Assembly: GCF_047495875.1 (NCBI RefSeq)
Contig: NC_092461.1
Location: 64,716,299-64,780,298, forward strand
Direction: 5' to 3'
From: Pithys albifrons albifrons
Lineage: Eukaryota; Chordata; Aves; Passeriformes; Thamnophilidae
DNA: 64,000 nucleotides
A model generated the notes under the pieces. That model searched no databases and was not told the origin of the DNA. It was given only the letters and a program-made list of their open reading frames with translations. Below, piece by piece: positions 23,901 through 38,037 of this stretch (its first letter is position 1; every line of letters begins with the position of its first letter). The translations under genes and the position numbers were made by a program.

Positions 23901-26900
23901 GTGGCAAACAATGTAGACAGCCCAGGAGTCCTTTGTTACTCCAGAGAATTGCTACAGCATGGTATCTGTTATTCAGACCTTCTTACCTTCAGCAGAGAGA
24001 GGTCTCTGCATGAGAACCCCACTAAAAATGGACATAAAGGCCTTAGACGTACAGGAGTGCATCTGCCATGGGTAGTCACCTCAGTCCTGTAATGGTGGTT
24101 TTATGGATATATATCCATCTATTAATTAGAAATGAGCCACAACCTCATTTCACCTTGGCTATTGACAGTCAATAGGTAGCTAAAATTTTTGATCATCATC
24201 AGCTGAGTGTGAGAAAATAATCATATGTAGAAATCAGGAGCAGACACATCTTAGTTGGGCAATGTCTAGTTCCATAAAATGATACAGGAATGCATATATC
24301 AAGTGGCCCAAGTGAGAGGGCTACATTCCCACTGTTCCCTCAGGTGCAACCATCCCCTGGGCATTGGGTGCACGTACCAGTCTCCTCTCAATTGCTGGTA
24401 ATGTAACAAGAGAGGGATACCTAAGCATGAGAGTCAGTACTGCTGACAGATTGGAGCTTCTGTTGAAAACTCTGTTTTCCCCAAGAATACAGGAAAGTTA
24501 TGAAGAGTCTTAGTGAGAAGATAAGTTTGTACCCAGCACAGGAAAGAGAAGAATGCCAAAAGACAGGTACGGCATTCTTCCCCACCAGAATACCCCACCT
24601 CAGAATGAAGAGGACAGAACTTAATCCTTACTAAACCATGTCCAGTAGCTTTGAGGAGCCAGATGACATGGCCACTTGTTGAGATTTCTAGTTGTATCAA
24701 AGAAGGGAAAGGTCAATCTTCAGAGATATTTTTGGGAAGAAGTGACAACATTTTGTTATAATCTAATATGCAAAGAAGGCCAAGTCTAAGATCTGAAATA
24801 CACAGAGGGTAGGCGCTTCCATAGTAACTGTGAAAGAGATGTAGGCTTTGAATTTAAATTCCAGCTAGCACATTTAATAGTGTATGAACTAGTTAGGATG
24901 GATTATTTCAGAGGAATTCTGCCCAGGATCTTGCTTTCTGTTAGAGCAATCTTGTGAAATGGGTCAGTTGCACAGTCCCTACATCTTCTGAGTTCTCCTG
25001 TCTCTTACTTCATGTCATTGTGCTTTCCTTGCAGTTTCTCCTGTGTAATCTTGCAAGTTCATTTGGAAATATGAACCAAACTCCTTTTCATGTGCCTTAC
25101 TGCTTTTAAGTGTACATTGCTCAATCCCCTCCTCCTCAATCATCCTTCCTCCTTTAGCTCTCCTTTCCTTTTCAGCAGTATTTTATCTATTCTCTTTGTC
25201 TACCTAATAAAATCTCATTGTTGAAGAGCTGAATTAGTGAAAACAAGTCTTAGACCCTTTCTGTTCACTTACAGCGAGTATTTGACTCAGGAAATACCTT
25301 AGCTGAAGGAGACAACATAAAAAAAGCAAAGACTGTTCAGTGGGAATTTTGCCTCATAAACTTTTTGTAGAACAGCTGCAGATGGTATCATCTGCAGGAA
25401 TTGTCCTGTCCTGTGCTAACATCAGAAAGATGTAAACATTTTCTGAGAAAAATAATGCAAGTTTGCACAGGAGAAACCCTGCTGTAACTCTCTGAGGTGA
25501 ATTGTGGAGTCATTCTTGGAGGTGGTACAGGTTTGAGTGGCTGGAAGGCTACATGTTAGGGGTAATTGGACTGAAAGATGTTATTAGCTAGAAGTAAGAG
25601 CCTTTATGAAACCCACAATTGCTTAGTTTTAAGATGAACAAGTAAATAGTCTCACAGAAGCTCTCCAGGAATACAAGAACCTGAAAGAAGGGGAAGAATC
25701 AGGTAAATCCTATTACTTATGTAAGCCTGTAATATGGTTAAAACTTCAGTCAAAACTTGAACTGATAGAGTAAAAAAGCAAGATAGGAATGAGTTTATAT
25801 GAATAATAATGTGAGCAGTGCAGTGAGCACACACATGAAAGCAGTACAGTTCTCAGCACCACAGCTGCACTAGTTGCAAAAAATCTTATATCTACTTGTG
25901 CTTTTTAATCTAGTATTCTTCTTTCACAAGTAGGTTTCTGTGATATATTAATACAGAATGAACAATCTTTTTGTCTAGGAGTACACATGAATGAAGAGTA
26001 TGTATTCTCTTGTGTCTACTTCTGGCTTCCTTCCTCCACTCCCTAAGTCAGAAACATGTTTTATTGGTGTTCTGTGTTTGTCATTTTAGGTTTATAGGTA
26101 AGAATGGTCAAGGTGAGACTAACAGCTTCCCTCGCTGGATTTGCTGTTGACTCTTAAGGCCAAAAGCAGGTGTGTGCCAGGGAGTGCATGGCAGGAGAAA
26201 TACACACAGAATGTGTCTTGCAGTTTCTGTAAGTCAGATACTCAGGGATATTCTGGCCTATGAGCAATATTTTTATAAACTTAGAGTTTCCATCAATGGA
26301 TTTTGTTGTGTGGCTATAATTTTGAACTTTTTTTCTCCAGTACTTTTCACAGACTCCCTGCCTGCCAGGTTCTAGTTAAAGCACAGTCCTTTAAAGACTA
26401 TAAGGTCTGGACCAACTTGATTAAGATACTGCCACCTTGTTCCCTGGAGTTCAGCATTTTTATTTCTCTTGTTTCTGTCTTCGTAGGTCTTTGTGTGACT
26501 TCCAAGTCGATTCCTTTCTTCTTCAGCTTCATGTTCCTGTTTGTTTTGTTCTTGATTCTGTTTTCCCTCTTCTCTTACCTTCTTCCCTCTCCAGGGACTT
26601 ATCTCAGACAGCTCAGCCCAGCTAGCTGGTTGGGAACAAGTCTACTGTGCTCTCACACAGTGGAGGTGGGGACCCACTAGCTGAGCACAGGGTGCTGGCA
26701 GGCACACTGTGGATACAGCCAGCGCAACCATCAAGCGTGTCTCTGATGGACCCACGATGTTCTGATGCTTGGAAAGCAGTCATTTTAGTGGGTTTATCAG
26801 CTCCATTTTAGAGGCAAGAAGTGCTTCTAATTAAGAAGCGTGGGTCTTTAATAAGTCAGTTATGTCTTTAAAATGAGGTGCTGGCATTGTTCTGTGTTGT

Positions 26901-29900
26901 CTGGGAGCGCAAGTGGTTCAAAGCCCCTAGGAAGACATCTCTGACTCACTGGCTGCAAGGCAGATTTGAACTGATGACTGATGTTTGTTTTCTGTGATAA
27001 AACTTCTCATAGATGATACTGAAGGCTGAAGAGCCTTTTCAAGGCAGACTGAAATATTTTATGTAAAAAAAGTGAACTGAATGCAGTGCAAAACAAGCAT
27101 ATTACAGAGGCTATAAGTATTTTGCCACATTTCTAGCACAAACAGTGAGACTCATAACTGCTTATGCCACCTGTAATTAAAAATGAGATAATCCCAGCAA
27201 TTTGAGAAAGTTTTATATGATTAATATCCATTTCCTAGTTGCCTGCTGCAGTGAAAGATAATTAATTGTAAATACATTTTTAGCAGTGCCATAATCTTCT
27301 CTAACCAAAAGCAAATGTTTAAAAAGTAAGGAAATTGATAATGCCATTAATTATGTGGATATTACAATAATCTAACCTCCTTGGAAGAAAGTTGGTGCCT
27401 AGGGACAGTATTATCCACACATTAAATTGAAATGAACAATAACATTCTCTTTATCATTACAGTCTAGGAAATGGCAGATGTAACATAGCTGCAGCCCTAC
27501 AGAGTTGCCTAGGTTGAGTTTTCAGAGCAGTTCTTGAAAATGCAGATCTGTTCACAAAAGTTCTTTCTCTAGATATCGTAAAAGGATATTTCACATACAG
27601 ATTTTAAGACTTACCTTAAATATATTGATAGGTTTTGTATATAAAATGTATCAGTGCTCCCAGATTTCACAGTTGGATTTGTATCTACATGATGGATTAA
27701 TGGTACTGTGTCGATGTTTATGAGCTTTAACCTGTGTTTTAAATACATTAGCTCCATGAGTAAGCATTCATTGAATATGGATTTTTGTTAATTGTAAACT
27801 TGATATTTCAAACTTACCCATGTTATTTCCAAAACAAATCTTAATGAAGAAAACTATAAACATCAACACTTACTTTTAAATTGCTAATGTACAAGAAAAT
27901 AAATAAAAGATATTGTTGAGTAGATATAGAAAATAATACACAGTTACTGCAAGCTGTTGTGCTGAACATTTTCTTGAACGACTGTAAGCTCTTAACCAAT
28001 TGGGTATATGGTTATAATTTACCTACAATATTTTCCTAATATTACAGATGGCAGTAGAAGCTCAAGATTAAATTACTTATCTGGTATTCAATTAGACTTC
28101 AACAGGTTGCTTATAATATGACAAGAAAATGAGCTTTTAAAGTCATATGAGTTGTAACCATAAAATGATAATGCACAAATAGGTAAAATACAGCACTGAT
28201 AGTAAGGAAAATGGCAAGAATTGAATTAGCTTTGTACAGGTGTGTGTAATAATGTGTTATTTGTACTATGAATGTATGCTTTGTTATTTATTCATTGTAA
28301 AGGAGAGGTCAATATGAGCCTTATTAGTAAAAATGAAGAGATTTAATGTATCTGTTGCAAGCAATAGAAGAAACTTGAAGTGAAATGAAATAGTGAAATA
28401 CAGGGGGATAAAAGGGTGTTTGTGTGTTTGATGTGTTGCTGGTGATTTATTTGTATGTATATATACAGAGACATATATTTCTCTAATCTTAAGAAGTCCC
28501 TAAGCAAGTCATGAAATGTCTGCTGTGTGATTCTCTTTTCTACAGAGAATTGATCTGCAGTTCAGAGAAGTATGTTGTGCCAGACAGTTCCCTGTTGTTG
28601 GGATGCAGGGCAGCAGAGGCTCAGAAGCTAAAAACAACATAAGTGGAGATTTATGGAAGTGTTGCTCTGTAAGAACTTTGCTATGTGAGTTTTGAGCTTG
28701 ATACCTGATTTCTGCAGCTTTCCAGCTGACTTCACCTTGGGGCACGCACAGTATCTCTGAGGCTCTACCTCTGTCTGCAAGAGATCTGGACTTGCAGGAG
28801 CTCCTGTTGGTTTCAGCAAACATTGTTCAAGGGCGCCTATGGTTCTTCTTGATGAAATGGGGCCCATACTAAAAAAGGGGTACTTTTTTACCCTTATTTG
28901 GAAACCCATCTCAGATTCATGGGGATTAGGTAAATGATACCAAGCTTGTTTTTAGGGTTTTCTTCTAGTCTTTATGTGGCCTGGGCTTGGGCTTGGGTCA
29001 AGATGACTTGAGCTGGCAGAGCTGTAGCAATACTTGGCAGAGTGAGCAGAGTGCATGTTTCAGACAGTGCTGTCCATCAGTTTGATCAGGAGGTCGTCAC
29101 CTGCAGCAGGCAGTTCAGGGGTAGCTACAATTCATTTAATTTTCCTTACAAACACACTTAGAGCAAGAACTCTTCATACTACACAAGCATCAAATCGCAT
29201 GAAAATGAAACTAAAACAAACAAAAAATTAAACCAAAGCAAATGAAAACAAAACCCACAAACAAACAAAAACCAAACAAAAAACAACAAAAAAAATCCAT
29301 ATTTGAAAATTTAGATACGTAACTGTAAATGGCTGCACACTTAATTCTGCAGTGTGGTTTGAATTAAGCATTTGCTGGTGATCTGCAGGGTTTGGAGCTC
29401 TGTATTGCATAGTGCTTAAATTTGTTGCTGGCTTGTTAAGACCACAATACTCTAATGTATGTGTCCTGAATTATGTAATACTACTGAGCACCCTTTCTAA
29501 TTTTCTTGATGCTGTGAGTCATTCAGCTTCTGGGCATTAGTTAAGTTGTTACATAGATGATTTCCCTCATAATTGTAGAGAGTTTTGCTGCCTTGTTTTT
29601 CTCTTCTTCTTTGGCAAACAGGATTGTTTCCTTAGTGGTAATAGGGTTGCCTGTTGCTATTGTGAGTTTAGCCAGCTGTGAAGCTGCACTTACGTTTGTT
29701 ATAACCCTGCACTTAATTATGAAATGTAGCCTATTAATTATTTCACTAAAATGTAGCCACTGGGCCTGATCCTGGGGGACGTTCCACTTTTTCCTGCCTT
29801 ACATTTCCATTCATTTTAATGGCAGTTCAGGCAGTTTCTTTACATTTATGTGTAATTTCCCTTGGCTGTCACTGCCTGTTCCTTCTAGATGTTTCAGTCA

Positions 29901-32900
29901 ATATTTTCCAGTGTTGATTAAGTTCATGTTTCTGCTCAGGAGCTGTCATTATAACTTCTGGTCCCTTATCTCCTCCTCGATGCTATAGTTGAGCATTGAG
30001 GCATACAGGGGTGGAGGTCAGGGGTACAACACTTCACTGTAGAGCAGCTTTCCAGAATAATACTCATTTTAAAACATTGAAACGTTTGACCTGTAACTCT
30101 TTTTGCTTGCTGCATTTGACTTAATGACTCCATTTTGATTTTTTTTTATCCTTTGGCTCTGGCTGGTATTGCAGTGGACTTGTTGGGAAGTTAATAGCTA
30201 TCATGACAATTTTTATTTTCTAAATGAAACAATGCCCCCTGGTGCTCTAGGATTCGAGAGGTCTGATTTTGCAGTCAAAATAAAAATAAAACCAAATAAA
30301 ATCTTTTCAGACAGATAGTTATTGTCCCTAAATCTGCCAGCTACCACCCAAATGCTGTCACTGTCACTCACAGGGGATGGGGAAGAAAACTTGTCAGCAC
30401 TGAGCAACAAAAAGAAGTCACAAGGAGAGTAATGGAATAAAAGCAAATTACAAAAGAGACATGAGTCCATTCGGCAGGGTAAAAGCAAATTAGAAAAGAG
30501 AAAAATAAAATGAAAGAAGTAAGACAAGAAAAAGTCTAATGAAAGAACAGTCAGAGAAAAGCAAAATTAAAAATGTCTGCTTAATGAAATGTAAAGTCTA
30601 GATAGTGATAGAGAAGAAGCAGTAATATTAAAAATTGGAAGTACTTTTTTAATAAAAAGATTGTGTTTAATAAAGTTAGGGAACAAAAGGACAAAGAGGG
30701 TAAGTGTGAAAAATATTCAGCGAAAAGCATTAAATTAAAATGACAACTCCAGAAAGAAATATAATATTGAAGATATAAAGAAGTGCATGATGAATGCTAC
30801 AGGAATTAGTAGAATAAATATAGTTTGATATTTTTGTACTTAGCAAAATAGATTATCAATGCAGAAATTTAATCTGAAGTCCCATCAGAGTTAAAATATA
30901 AGCAAAGCTGATAAACAATGAAATTAAACAGTTGATGTCTCTTTACTTTAGCCTGTTACTAGCATTTGATTCTGTAATAATTAAGATGCTGAATTACAAA
31001 ACAATTCTTGATGGGCACGACACACATGGGAACCACAAGAATGTTGCTTGTCCTGGTTGCAGACAGCAACCTCCAGCACAGCATGCCTTCTCACAGCCTC
31101 AGAGCTGACAGGAGCCTCAGCTTTGGGAGGCCAATCAATAGAGCAGAGACTGCCATAAATCACCATCTCAGAAGGAGCACAGGGCTATGAACACTACCAG
31201 AGCTATCTATAAAGCTAAAACAGACAAAAAAAAAAAAGGAAGGCAGAAGAAAGGCAAAGGAAACCACCCCTTGCAGCAGCTGCAAGATGTGTAAACAACC
31301 TGCGCTTTCAGGTTTTTTTCAGTCACAGGAAAGGATAAAATAGCACAGCTCAGAAGCAGGCATGACTGAAATGGCTTTAAGGTAACTTTATATTCCCACA
31401 GTCCTGGAGCAGCAATGAGTCAGTCAAGTCCCTCACAGTAAGTTAGAATAGCCTGAAGGCTGCTCTAAATCATTCTGGCTGCCAGTGACCCTGCAACAGC
31501 AGAGAGGGGTTGCTGGGGCATAGCAAAGTCTTGGCTGCACTTCTCTTCCTTTGGCCATGTCCACTAGCCCATCCAGAGGAGCTGTTGGGAGGTGGGTGAG
31601 GGGGAATCAGGCGAGAAAAAGAGAAGGGAAAGCACAGAAATGGCTGTGATGCTTGTTCTGATGGAAGACCTCTGCTTCTGCTGTGACTGGCAGAGGTCCA
31701 GCAGCTTGCTGTGGTCAGAACTGATCCCAGCACAGGCCAGGAAAATTCTGTGGCTGGGCCATGGCCAAGTACAGTGGTAGGGTTGGGTTTTATTAATCTG
31801 ATTTTCAAAGACCTTTTTTGAGAGGTCTCCAGATTATGTAGAGTCCCTTTCATCTGGAAATCTCATCTGATGGTGACTGGTTTGTAGCTTCTACACATTG
31901 GTGGGTGTTCATATTCTGTGAGCACTGCAGCCAGGTTTGTTAGTGTAGCAGTGTTAACGAAATATTATCTCTGCCAGTATCATTTGGCCTAGCATTAGCA
32001 ATATTTAAATTAATACTGCTGTATAGATTTATGCCATTGAGTTTAGCTGATTATTTTCATGTGCTCTTACAAACTGAAAAAAAACATACCCCAGTTTGGG
32101 AGAAAAACAGGAGACTGGGATATGATATGATTTTTAATTTTTTTCTTCTAAGAGGAAAACTAAATAATAACTAACAACTAATATCAGCAATCAGTTATCC
32201 TAACTCCAGAAGCTTGCATTTTTAATTTGGATGGTTTGATGCTATTGTTGGTCACCTCTGAGGTGGTGATGGAAGCTGCACTTAAGAATATAATTTGTTT
32301 CCAAACTCTTCTGTAAATATCCCAATATTGCTACTTCAGTGTGAACAAAATATTTGTGGCTTAGAAGATCATGATGCTTTCCCAGCCAAGGGAAATACAT
32401 TCTGAAACCTTTCCTTTCTCTCACTAATCAGTGAACAGACCAACCTTACTAGAGGGTAGTCAGAATTGGAATGTTATTGAATGGATAAGTAATGATAGGT
32501 TATTGAGCAAACTGTTAGAGAAGATCCTGCAGCAGACAAAAAAATATTATGCCTTTCAAAAATTCGTTAAAAGCATTCCCAAAATTTAATTTTCAGTAAA
32601 CTGGATATTTCATGATGGGCAACAGAAGTAGAGTGATGTTTTGAGGTACTGAGCAAGACCATTGGTTTTATAAGTAGTAGACATCTCTTAGCTTGCATGA
32701 GTTGTGCAGAGACGTATGCTTAACCTGCACATACACAATACAAAGGTTATAGTTTGTACTCCCTATTCATTTTAATAAAAGTGTAAGGAGGTACCTTCCC
32801 ACTTTTGAAGGTCACAGATACTGCATTTACTGCTGGTAGTTATCTGAGACCAAAGGATATGACCCCTTGACAAGCAAATGGTAGAAGAATGGTAGTTTGT

Positions 32901-35580
32901 AACCATGGGTGCAGTGTGCATGTGAGGGAGCATGGATGCTATAATTAGATTTAATGCCATTGATAGCTTATAATGTCTTGGCTTTTTCTGACAATTTAGA
33001 ACATAATTTTTTTAAGGAAAAAAGGAATATATATGTGTTAGTTGGATGTATGTCAACACTAGTTGACACAGTCAGCAGCTGAAGACTAGATCTTCAGGGT
33101 GTAAATTCCTTTAGCTCAGTTGATGCTAGGAGAACTGTGTCAGAGTGCAGTACTTTAAGCTCTGTCCTGAGGACACCCAGTACCATCAGCAGGAACCTCA
33201 TACATCAGTAGAGTTCCCTGGAAAGGATTCAGTGCTTTCCTGCCAGGAGCTCAGCACCAGCAGTGGTCCTGAAGATCCAGTGCTGCCAGAAGACACGCAT
33301 AACCTCTGTCTGTTGCCTTTAATCACAACTGAGGGGAAAACTGTTTTGTGTTATCTTTGAGTCTGAAAACTGATGACATCCCAAAATGTTGAAGATCATC
33401 TAATTCTGTTGGAATTCCCTGCTGCTGTTTTCTCTCTGGCGTTTTTAGGCAGGACAGATTGCAGCAAGTCATACTGGTGCGTGGGAGCAATTCATAGTCG
33501 TGTGTGGGTCTTACTTACCTGTGACAAACCAAACACAAAGATCTTCCTGCAATGGTGAGCATTTCATCTCATCTCATCCACAGTATTGTCTTAAATAAAC
33601 CTATCACCAGGTCAAGCAGTCATTAAAGCTAGTTCTGGTTCACAAAACAAAGGAGCATTTTTGGCACTTGGAGGAAGTGGTGCAAACTGGATATGCGCTG
33701 CATTTCCAGTTTATGCATAGCACCACACTGGACAATACCTCCAGATATATTCCTTTGCATGGAAGAGCCCTCTGAGCAGGTATCTCTGATTTAGCAGCAG
33801 AATGGAACTGAAATCATGTCCTGACATGCTGCAAGCATTTTGGATTATTTAATAACTTAATTTTTCCTTGAGGATTGATGGTTTAGTCTGTCATTTATTT
33901 GTTTGAGATATTTTATGATCTGGTGATTTCTCCTCACATATTTTAGTCAGGCATATTAAGTATCATTGTTACTTTATGTTTTCTATTACTGGGGCTTAAT
34001 TTTTCACACAGTATCTTCATTTAATTCTATAATACAATCATAAGTGCATCTGCATGAATAGAAGAACCTGTTCGAATTTAGCCATTATATATTATGCTGT
34101 CTTGGATTTTCAAATAAAAAATCCCAAGTTTTTTGTTTTAGCATAACAACAGTCATAGTCATTGCTTCTTACATTATAACAAAAGCACTCAGATGTCAGT
34201 TCATAGATTGACATAATCAGCTTTGTTTCTTAATTAGAAAAGAGAATAAAGCTGTTTAAGGGTGTCAATAAAATGACAGATGTATCATTAACAGAAGGCT
34301 ACATTGGATCAGAATCGTGCAAATGCTTGGAATGAAATGTTAAAAACTTTTACTGATAACCTTATATTTCTGATTTTCATTTTCTTAGTATTTTTTCATA
34401 ATTGAAAAATAGCACAGGTGCATAATACAGCATATATATGGAACAATTACTGGTGATGGAGAACTTTTTATTATGAAATTCAGGACACACCCCATATCTG
34501 ACTTCTTGGTGCAGCATACAGTATGAAATCTTTTCACAATTTGTTTGAATATTCAGTTTAGTATTGGTTCATATTTTGCAAATTTCTCCAGCAGTTTATG
34601 ATGCTGTTGATATCCACCCTTTGGTATAAAGGAAGTATTTACACTGTACTTCTAAGACACAATGAGTTTAAGTCAGAACAAACAAAAATTGAAAAATCTG
34701 ATAAAATTACAAGCATTCAAACACTGGGACAATGAGAAGTACATGCTTTGGGATTCAGGCATACAGATAGAATTAAGATTGCATGCTGCATCTATAATAT
34801 GTCAAAGGTGTCTTATCCCAGCCGGCTCTGACATCCAGGGCATCCACAATACCCAGCATCTTGTATCAACTGTACTGACTACCTGAGCTAGAGGATTTTC
34901 AGACTTCCTACCGATTGAACTGTCTTCTGGCAAGGAATATTAAGGTGCTTCCTAGGAAGAAATCTGGACTATTTTGTCTATTCAGCATCAGTTGTATGGA
35001 ACAACTCAGGGTGCAAATGGGCTAGCTGTTAGGTCAAATAGCAAAACAAATGAGTCCACCCTTGAGTGTACTCTAAAACACCCACACTTACAGCCTTCTA
35101 TACTGTATGAGTGGCTGTACAGCCAGTCTCAGAGGCGTATCAGCAAGCAGAATGATGAATGGGTGAGTCACCTGTCTGTAGTCCCAAATTTGAATCCATT
35201 TCTGCACAGTAATATTAACATGGATGAGGTGTCCTAAATCTTTGTCTACTTCTCTGCATGCATCCACATGCTTTTGATTAGAATCTGTTAAGCTCATTAT
35301 CTCTCCAAGAGCAATGTTTTAATCTTTTAAGATTTCATGAAGTTTTGACACTTCCATGAATTTTCTGACCCATATAGAGACAGCTTGCCTCATCTGCTAT
35401 TTGGGATGCAGCATTTAATTATGTGGGGCTCCAAAACAGTAATAATGGCACCCACTCAAAATAGCAGGTTGGAAAATAGTGAACTTTTTTTAAAATGAAA
35501 CTTCTAATTTTCAAATTCATGCCTTGACGTAAAATTTAAATTGCTGTTACTTGCACCTTGAACCAAAGTAGGAAATTATT
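20973..35580. other. Long intron 1 stretch without recognised genes
   Basis: 14.6 kb of AT-rich sequence. The piece 27170-27440 has many TAAT cores and could be regulatory, but it has few CpGs. 30480-30900 is A-rich and 31490-31800 is GC-richer. No coding, RNA or transposon signature was recognised apart from the A-rich stretch listed separately. Confidence 0.55.
29211..29300. repeat. A-rich (AAAC)-like low-complexity stretch
   Basis: Irregular AAAC/AAAAC units over about 90 bp with almost no G or T. It may be the relic of a retroposon tail, but no element body is recognisable on either side. Confidence 0.75.
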
Positions 35581-37560
35581 CAGTCACTGAGGCAAGCGGC
35601 TCCAGGGCTGGGAGGATTGGCAGCAGTGCTCCAACGTGGTGCACACGGGGGTTCCTCAGGAACCTCAGGGGAGCTGAGAGAGCTGCCAGGAGCCCATGGC
35701 TTCTGCCACAGCAGCTGACAGGACTTGGACAGTTTGGAACATGGTGCCTCCCAGGTGTGGAGCTGCAAGATGGGCCCTGCTTTGCCACCACTACCAGGCA
35801 GCTGCAGCAGTGAGCCCCCGCTATGGGAGCTGTGCCTGGGAACTCCTCCCCTTAATGACAGAGCTTTTGGAGCAGGTGAGCAGGTTGAGAAGTATCAGGG
35901 ACTACAAGAGACAGACTGGAATCTCACCCAGCTTTCCCTGAGACAGGCCCAAGAGGCAGACAGGAGATGTGATAGAGAGGGTTCCCCATCCTTTCTCCAT
36001 GTGTGTAAACACAGTGAGTTAATGGATAGGCAGCAGTGGAGACAAATTCCTGCCCAGTGCAGCAGGCAACATTGCCTTTGGACTGCACCACCTCCTCAAG
36101 TGTCCAGGCATAATAGGTTTGAGACTCTGTAAGTTGGAACTGGACGGTAATGAGAACGATGCCTCATCTAGAATGGAGATGCTGCCAGGGTTAAGTCAGC
36201 CTACTCCCTCCATCAAAACTACTTCCATAAAGAAAGAAGACAGGTCATTAGTACAGAAAACTCTCTTCTGAAGGGAGCAAAAAGCCCAACTTGCAGACTG
36301 GACACACCTTTTGGGGAAGTCTGCTGCCTCTTGGGGTCCAGGTTAAAGCTGTGAAGAGAAACCTTCTAACCATGGTATGGCCCTCAGATTATCATCCAGT
36401 ATTGATTTTTCAGGTGGCAGCAATGAAGTCCCAACAGGAAGACTGTGGGCAGTCAAGAGAGTCCTCAGGGTCTTCAGGCCACTTATTAAGGGGTCAGGTA
36501 CAGAAGTAGTGTTCTCCCATATTTGCAGGGAGTGATGGGGTAAGAAATAGGAATGGATAGCAGATCAATACCTGGCTGCAAGCCTGATGTCACCCTTTTT
36601 TTGATCATGGGTTGGCTGAACAGGGAGCTTTGTCTGGAACTCAGGAGAAAAAGAAGAGTTTATCACCTTTGGAAGAAAGGGCAGGCAATTCAGGAGGACT
36701 GCAAGGATGTGGTGAAGTTATGCAGAGAGAAAACTGGAAGGGGCAAAGTCCAACTAAAACTTGATCTGTCTACTGCCATAAAAGACAACAAAAAATGTTT
36801 CTATAAACACATCAGCAACAAAAAGAGGGCTAAGGAGAATCTCTATCCTTTACTAGATGCAGGGGTATGAGGAAAAGGCTGTGGTACCTATTACCTTTTT
36901 CATCTCAGTCCCTAATAGGAAGACCAGTTCTTCTTGGGGTTCCCAGCACCCTGAGCTGGAAGACAGGGATGGGAAGCAGAAAGAAGCCCTGATAATCCAT
37001 GGGGAAATGGTCAGTGACCTGCTACACCACTTAGACACACACAAGTCTCAGGGTACTGAGAGCCAGCAAAAGGGCTCACTGAGCCACTTCTCATCATTTA
37101 CCAGCAGTCCTGGCTAACTGGGGATGTTCCAATTGACTGGAGGTTAGCAAATGTGATGCCCATCTGCAAGAAGAGCTGGAAGGAGGATCCAGGGAAATAC
37201 AGGCCTGTCACTCTGATCTCAGGGCCAGGGAAGGCCATAGAGTAGATAATTTTGAGTACCATCATGTGGCACATGCAGAACAACCAGGGAATCAGGCCCA
37301 GACAGACTGGGTTTAGGAAAGGCAGGTCCTGCTTGACCAACTGATCTCCTTCTATAGCAAGGTGACCGACCTGCTTAGTGGATGAGGGAAAGGCTGTGGA
37401 TGTTGTCTACCTGGACTTCAGTAAAACCTTTGAACCATTTTCCACAGCATTTTCCTGGAGAGACTGGTTGAATGGGTGCACTGCTTACTGGGTAAAAAAC
37501 TATCTGTTGGCTGGGCCCAGAGAGTGGTGGGAGATGGAATTCAATCCAGTTACTGGCCAG

Positions 37561-38037
37561 TGTTGCAGGTTTGGCCTAGCTGCTGCCAACCCTGGACTGG
37601 CCCCCCCTTCCCCTCCCAGAACTTTCCCAGCAAAGGAAAGGGAAAAAAAAACCACTGAAAAGAAACGCACTCTAGAGAAACTGAACTGAATAAAAAGAAT
37701 AAATTATATTTTTTTAACATTCACAAACCACACTGTATACACAGTACGTAGGATCCCACCCCCAGGGGAAAGGGAAAGGGAAAAGGGGAATGATTAGCCA
37801 GAAAATAGGGAAAACACCAGCCCAACCTAAAGAAACCGAATGAATCAAAACAAACACAATTAAAAACCTCAAGGAAGGGGAACAGGAATGAAACAATCTC
37901 ACCCAGGACAGGAGAACCACCACCAACCGGAGGGATCAGGCTGCAACCACCTCCCACCAGCTCCTCAGCCAAGGGAGAAGAAAAAAACCAAAAACAACAC
38001 TCCCCCCCCCCCCCCCCCCCCCGGTTCATGGAAGACA
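37561..38037 (-). mobile_element. LTR-like insertion inside the long CR1
   Basis: CR1 RT coding sequence stops at TTACTGGCCAG (37560) and resumes after about 38037 (TTAGGGGCCAGTCCTGTTTA at about 38061), so roughly 480 bp is foreign. The block starts TGTTGCAGGTTTGG and ends GGTTCATGGAAGACA, giving TGT...ACA ends. Its minus strand is T- and G-rich, with the 21-base homopolymer (38002-38022, C on plus) near one end. That is the usual look of an avian LTR read on the minus strand. I could not find a convincing target-site duplication, so the exact ends and the strand are uncertain. A truncated ERV LTR is the best guess. Confidence 0.55.
38002..38022. repeat. 21-base C homopolymer
   Basis: Uninterrupted C run near the right end of the LTR-like block. 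The minus strand could form G-quadruplex-type structures. Its length is likely unreliable in assembly. Confidence 0.95.

Noticed and set aside
35725..36132. Open frame of 135 codons as a host gene
   Set aside because: Its words match CR1 ORF1, it needs frame changes, and it continues into other CR1 sequence.
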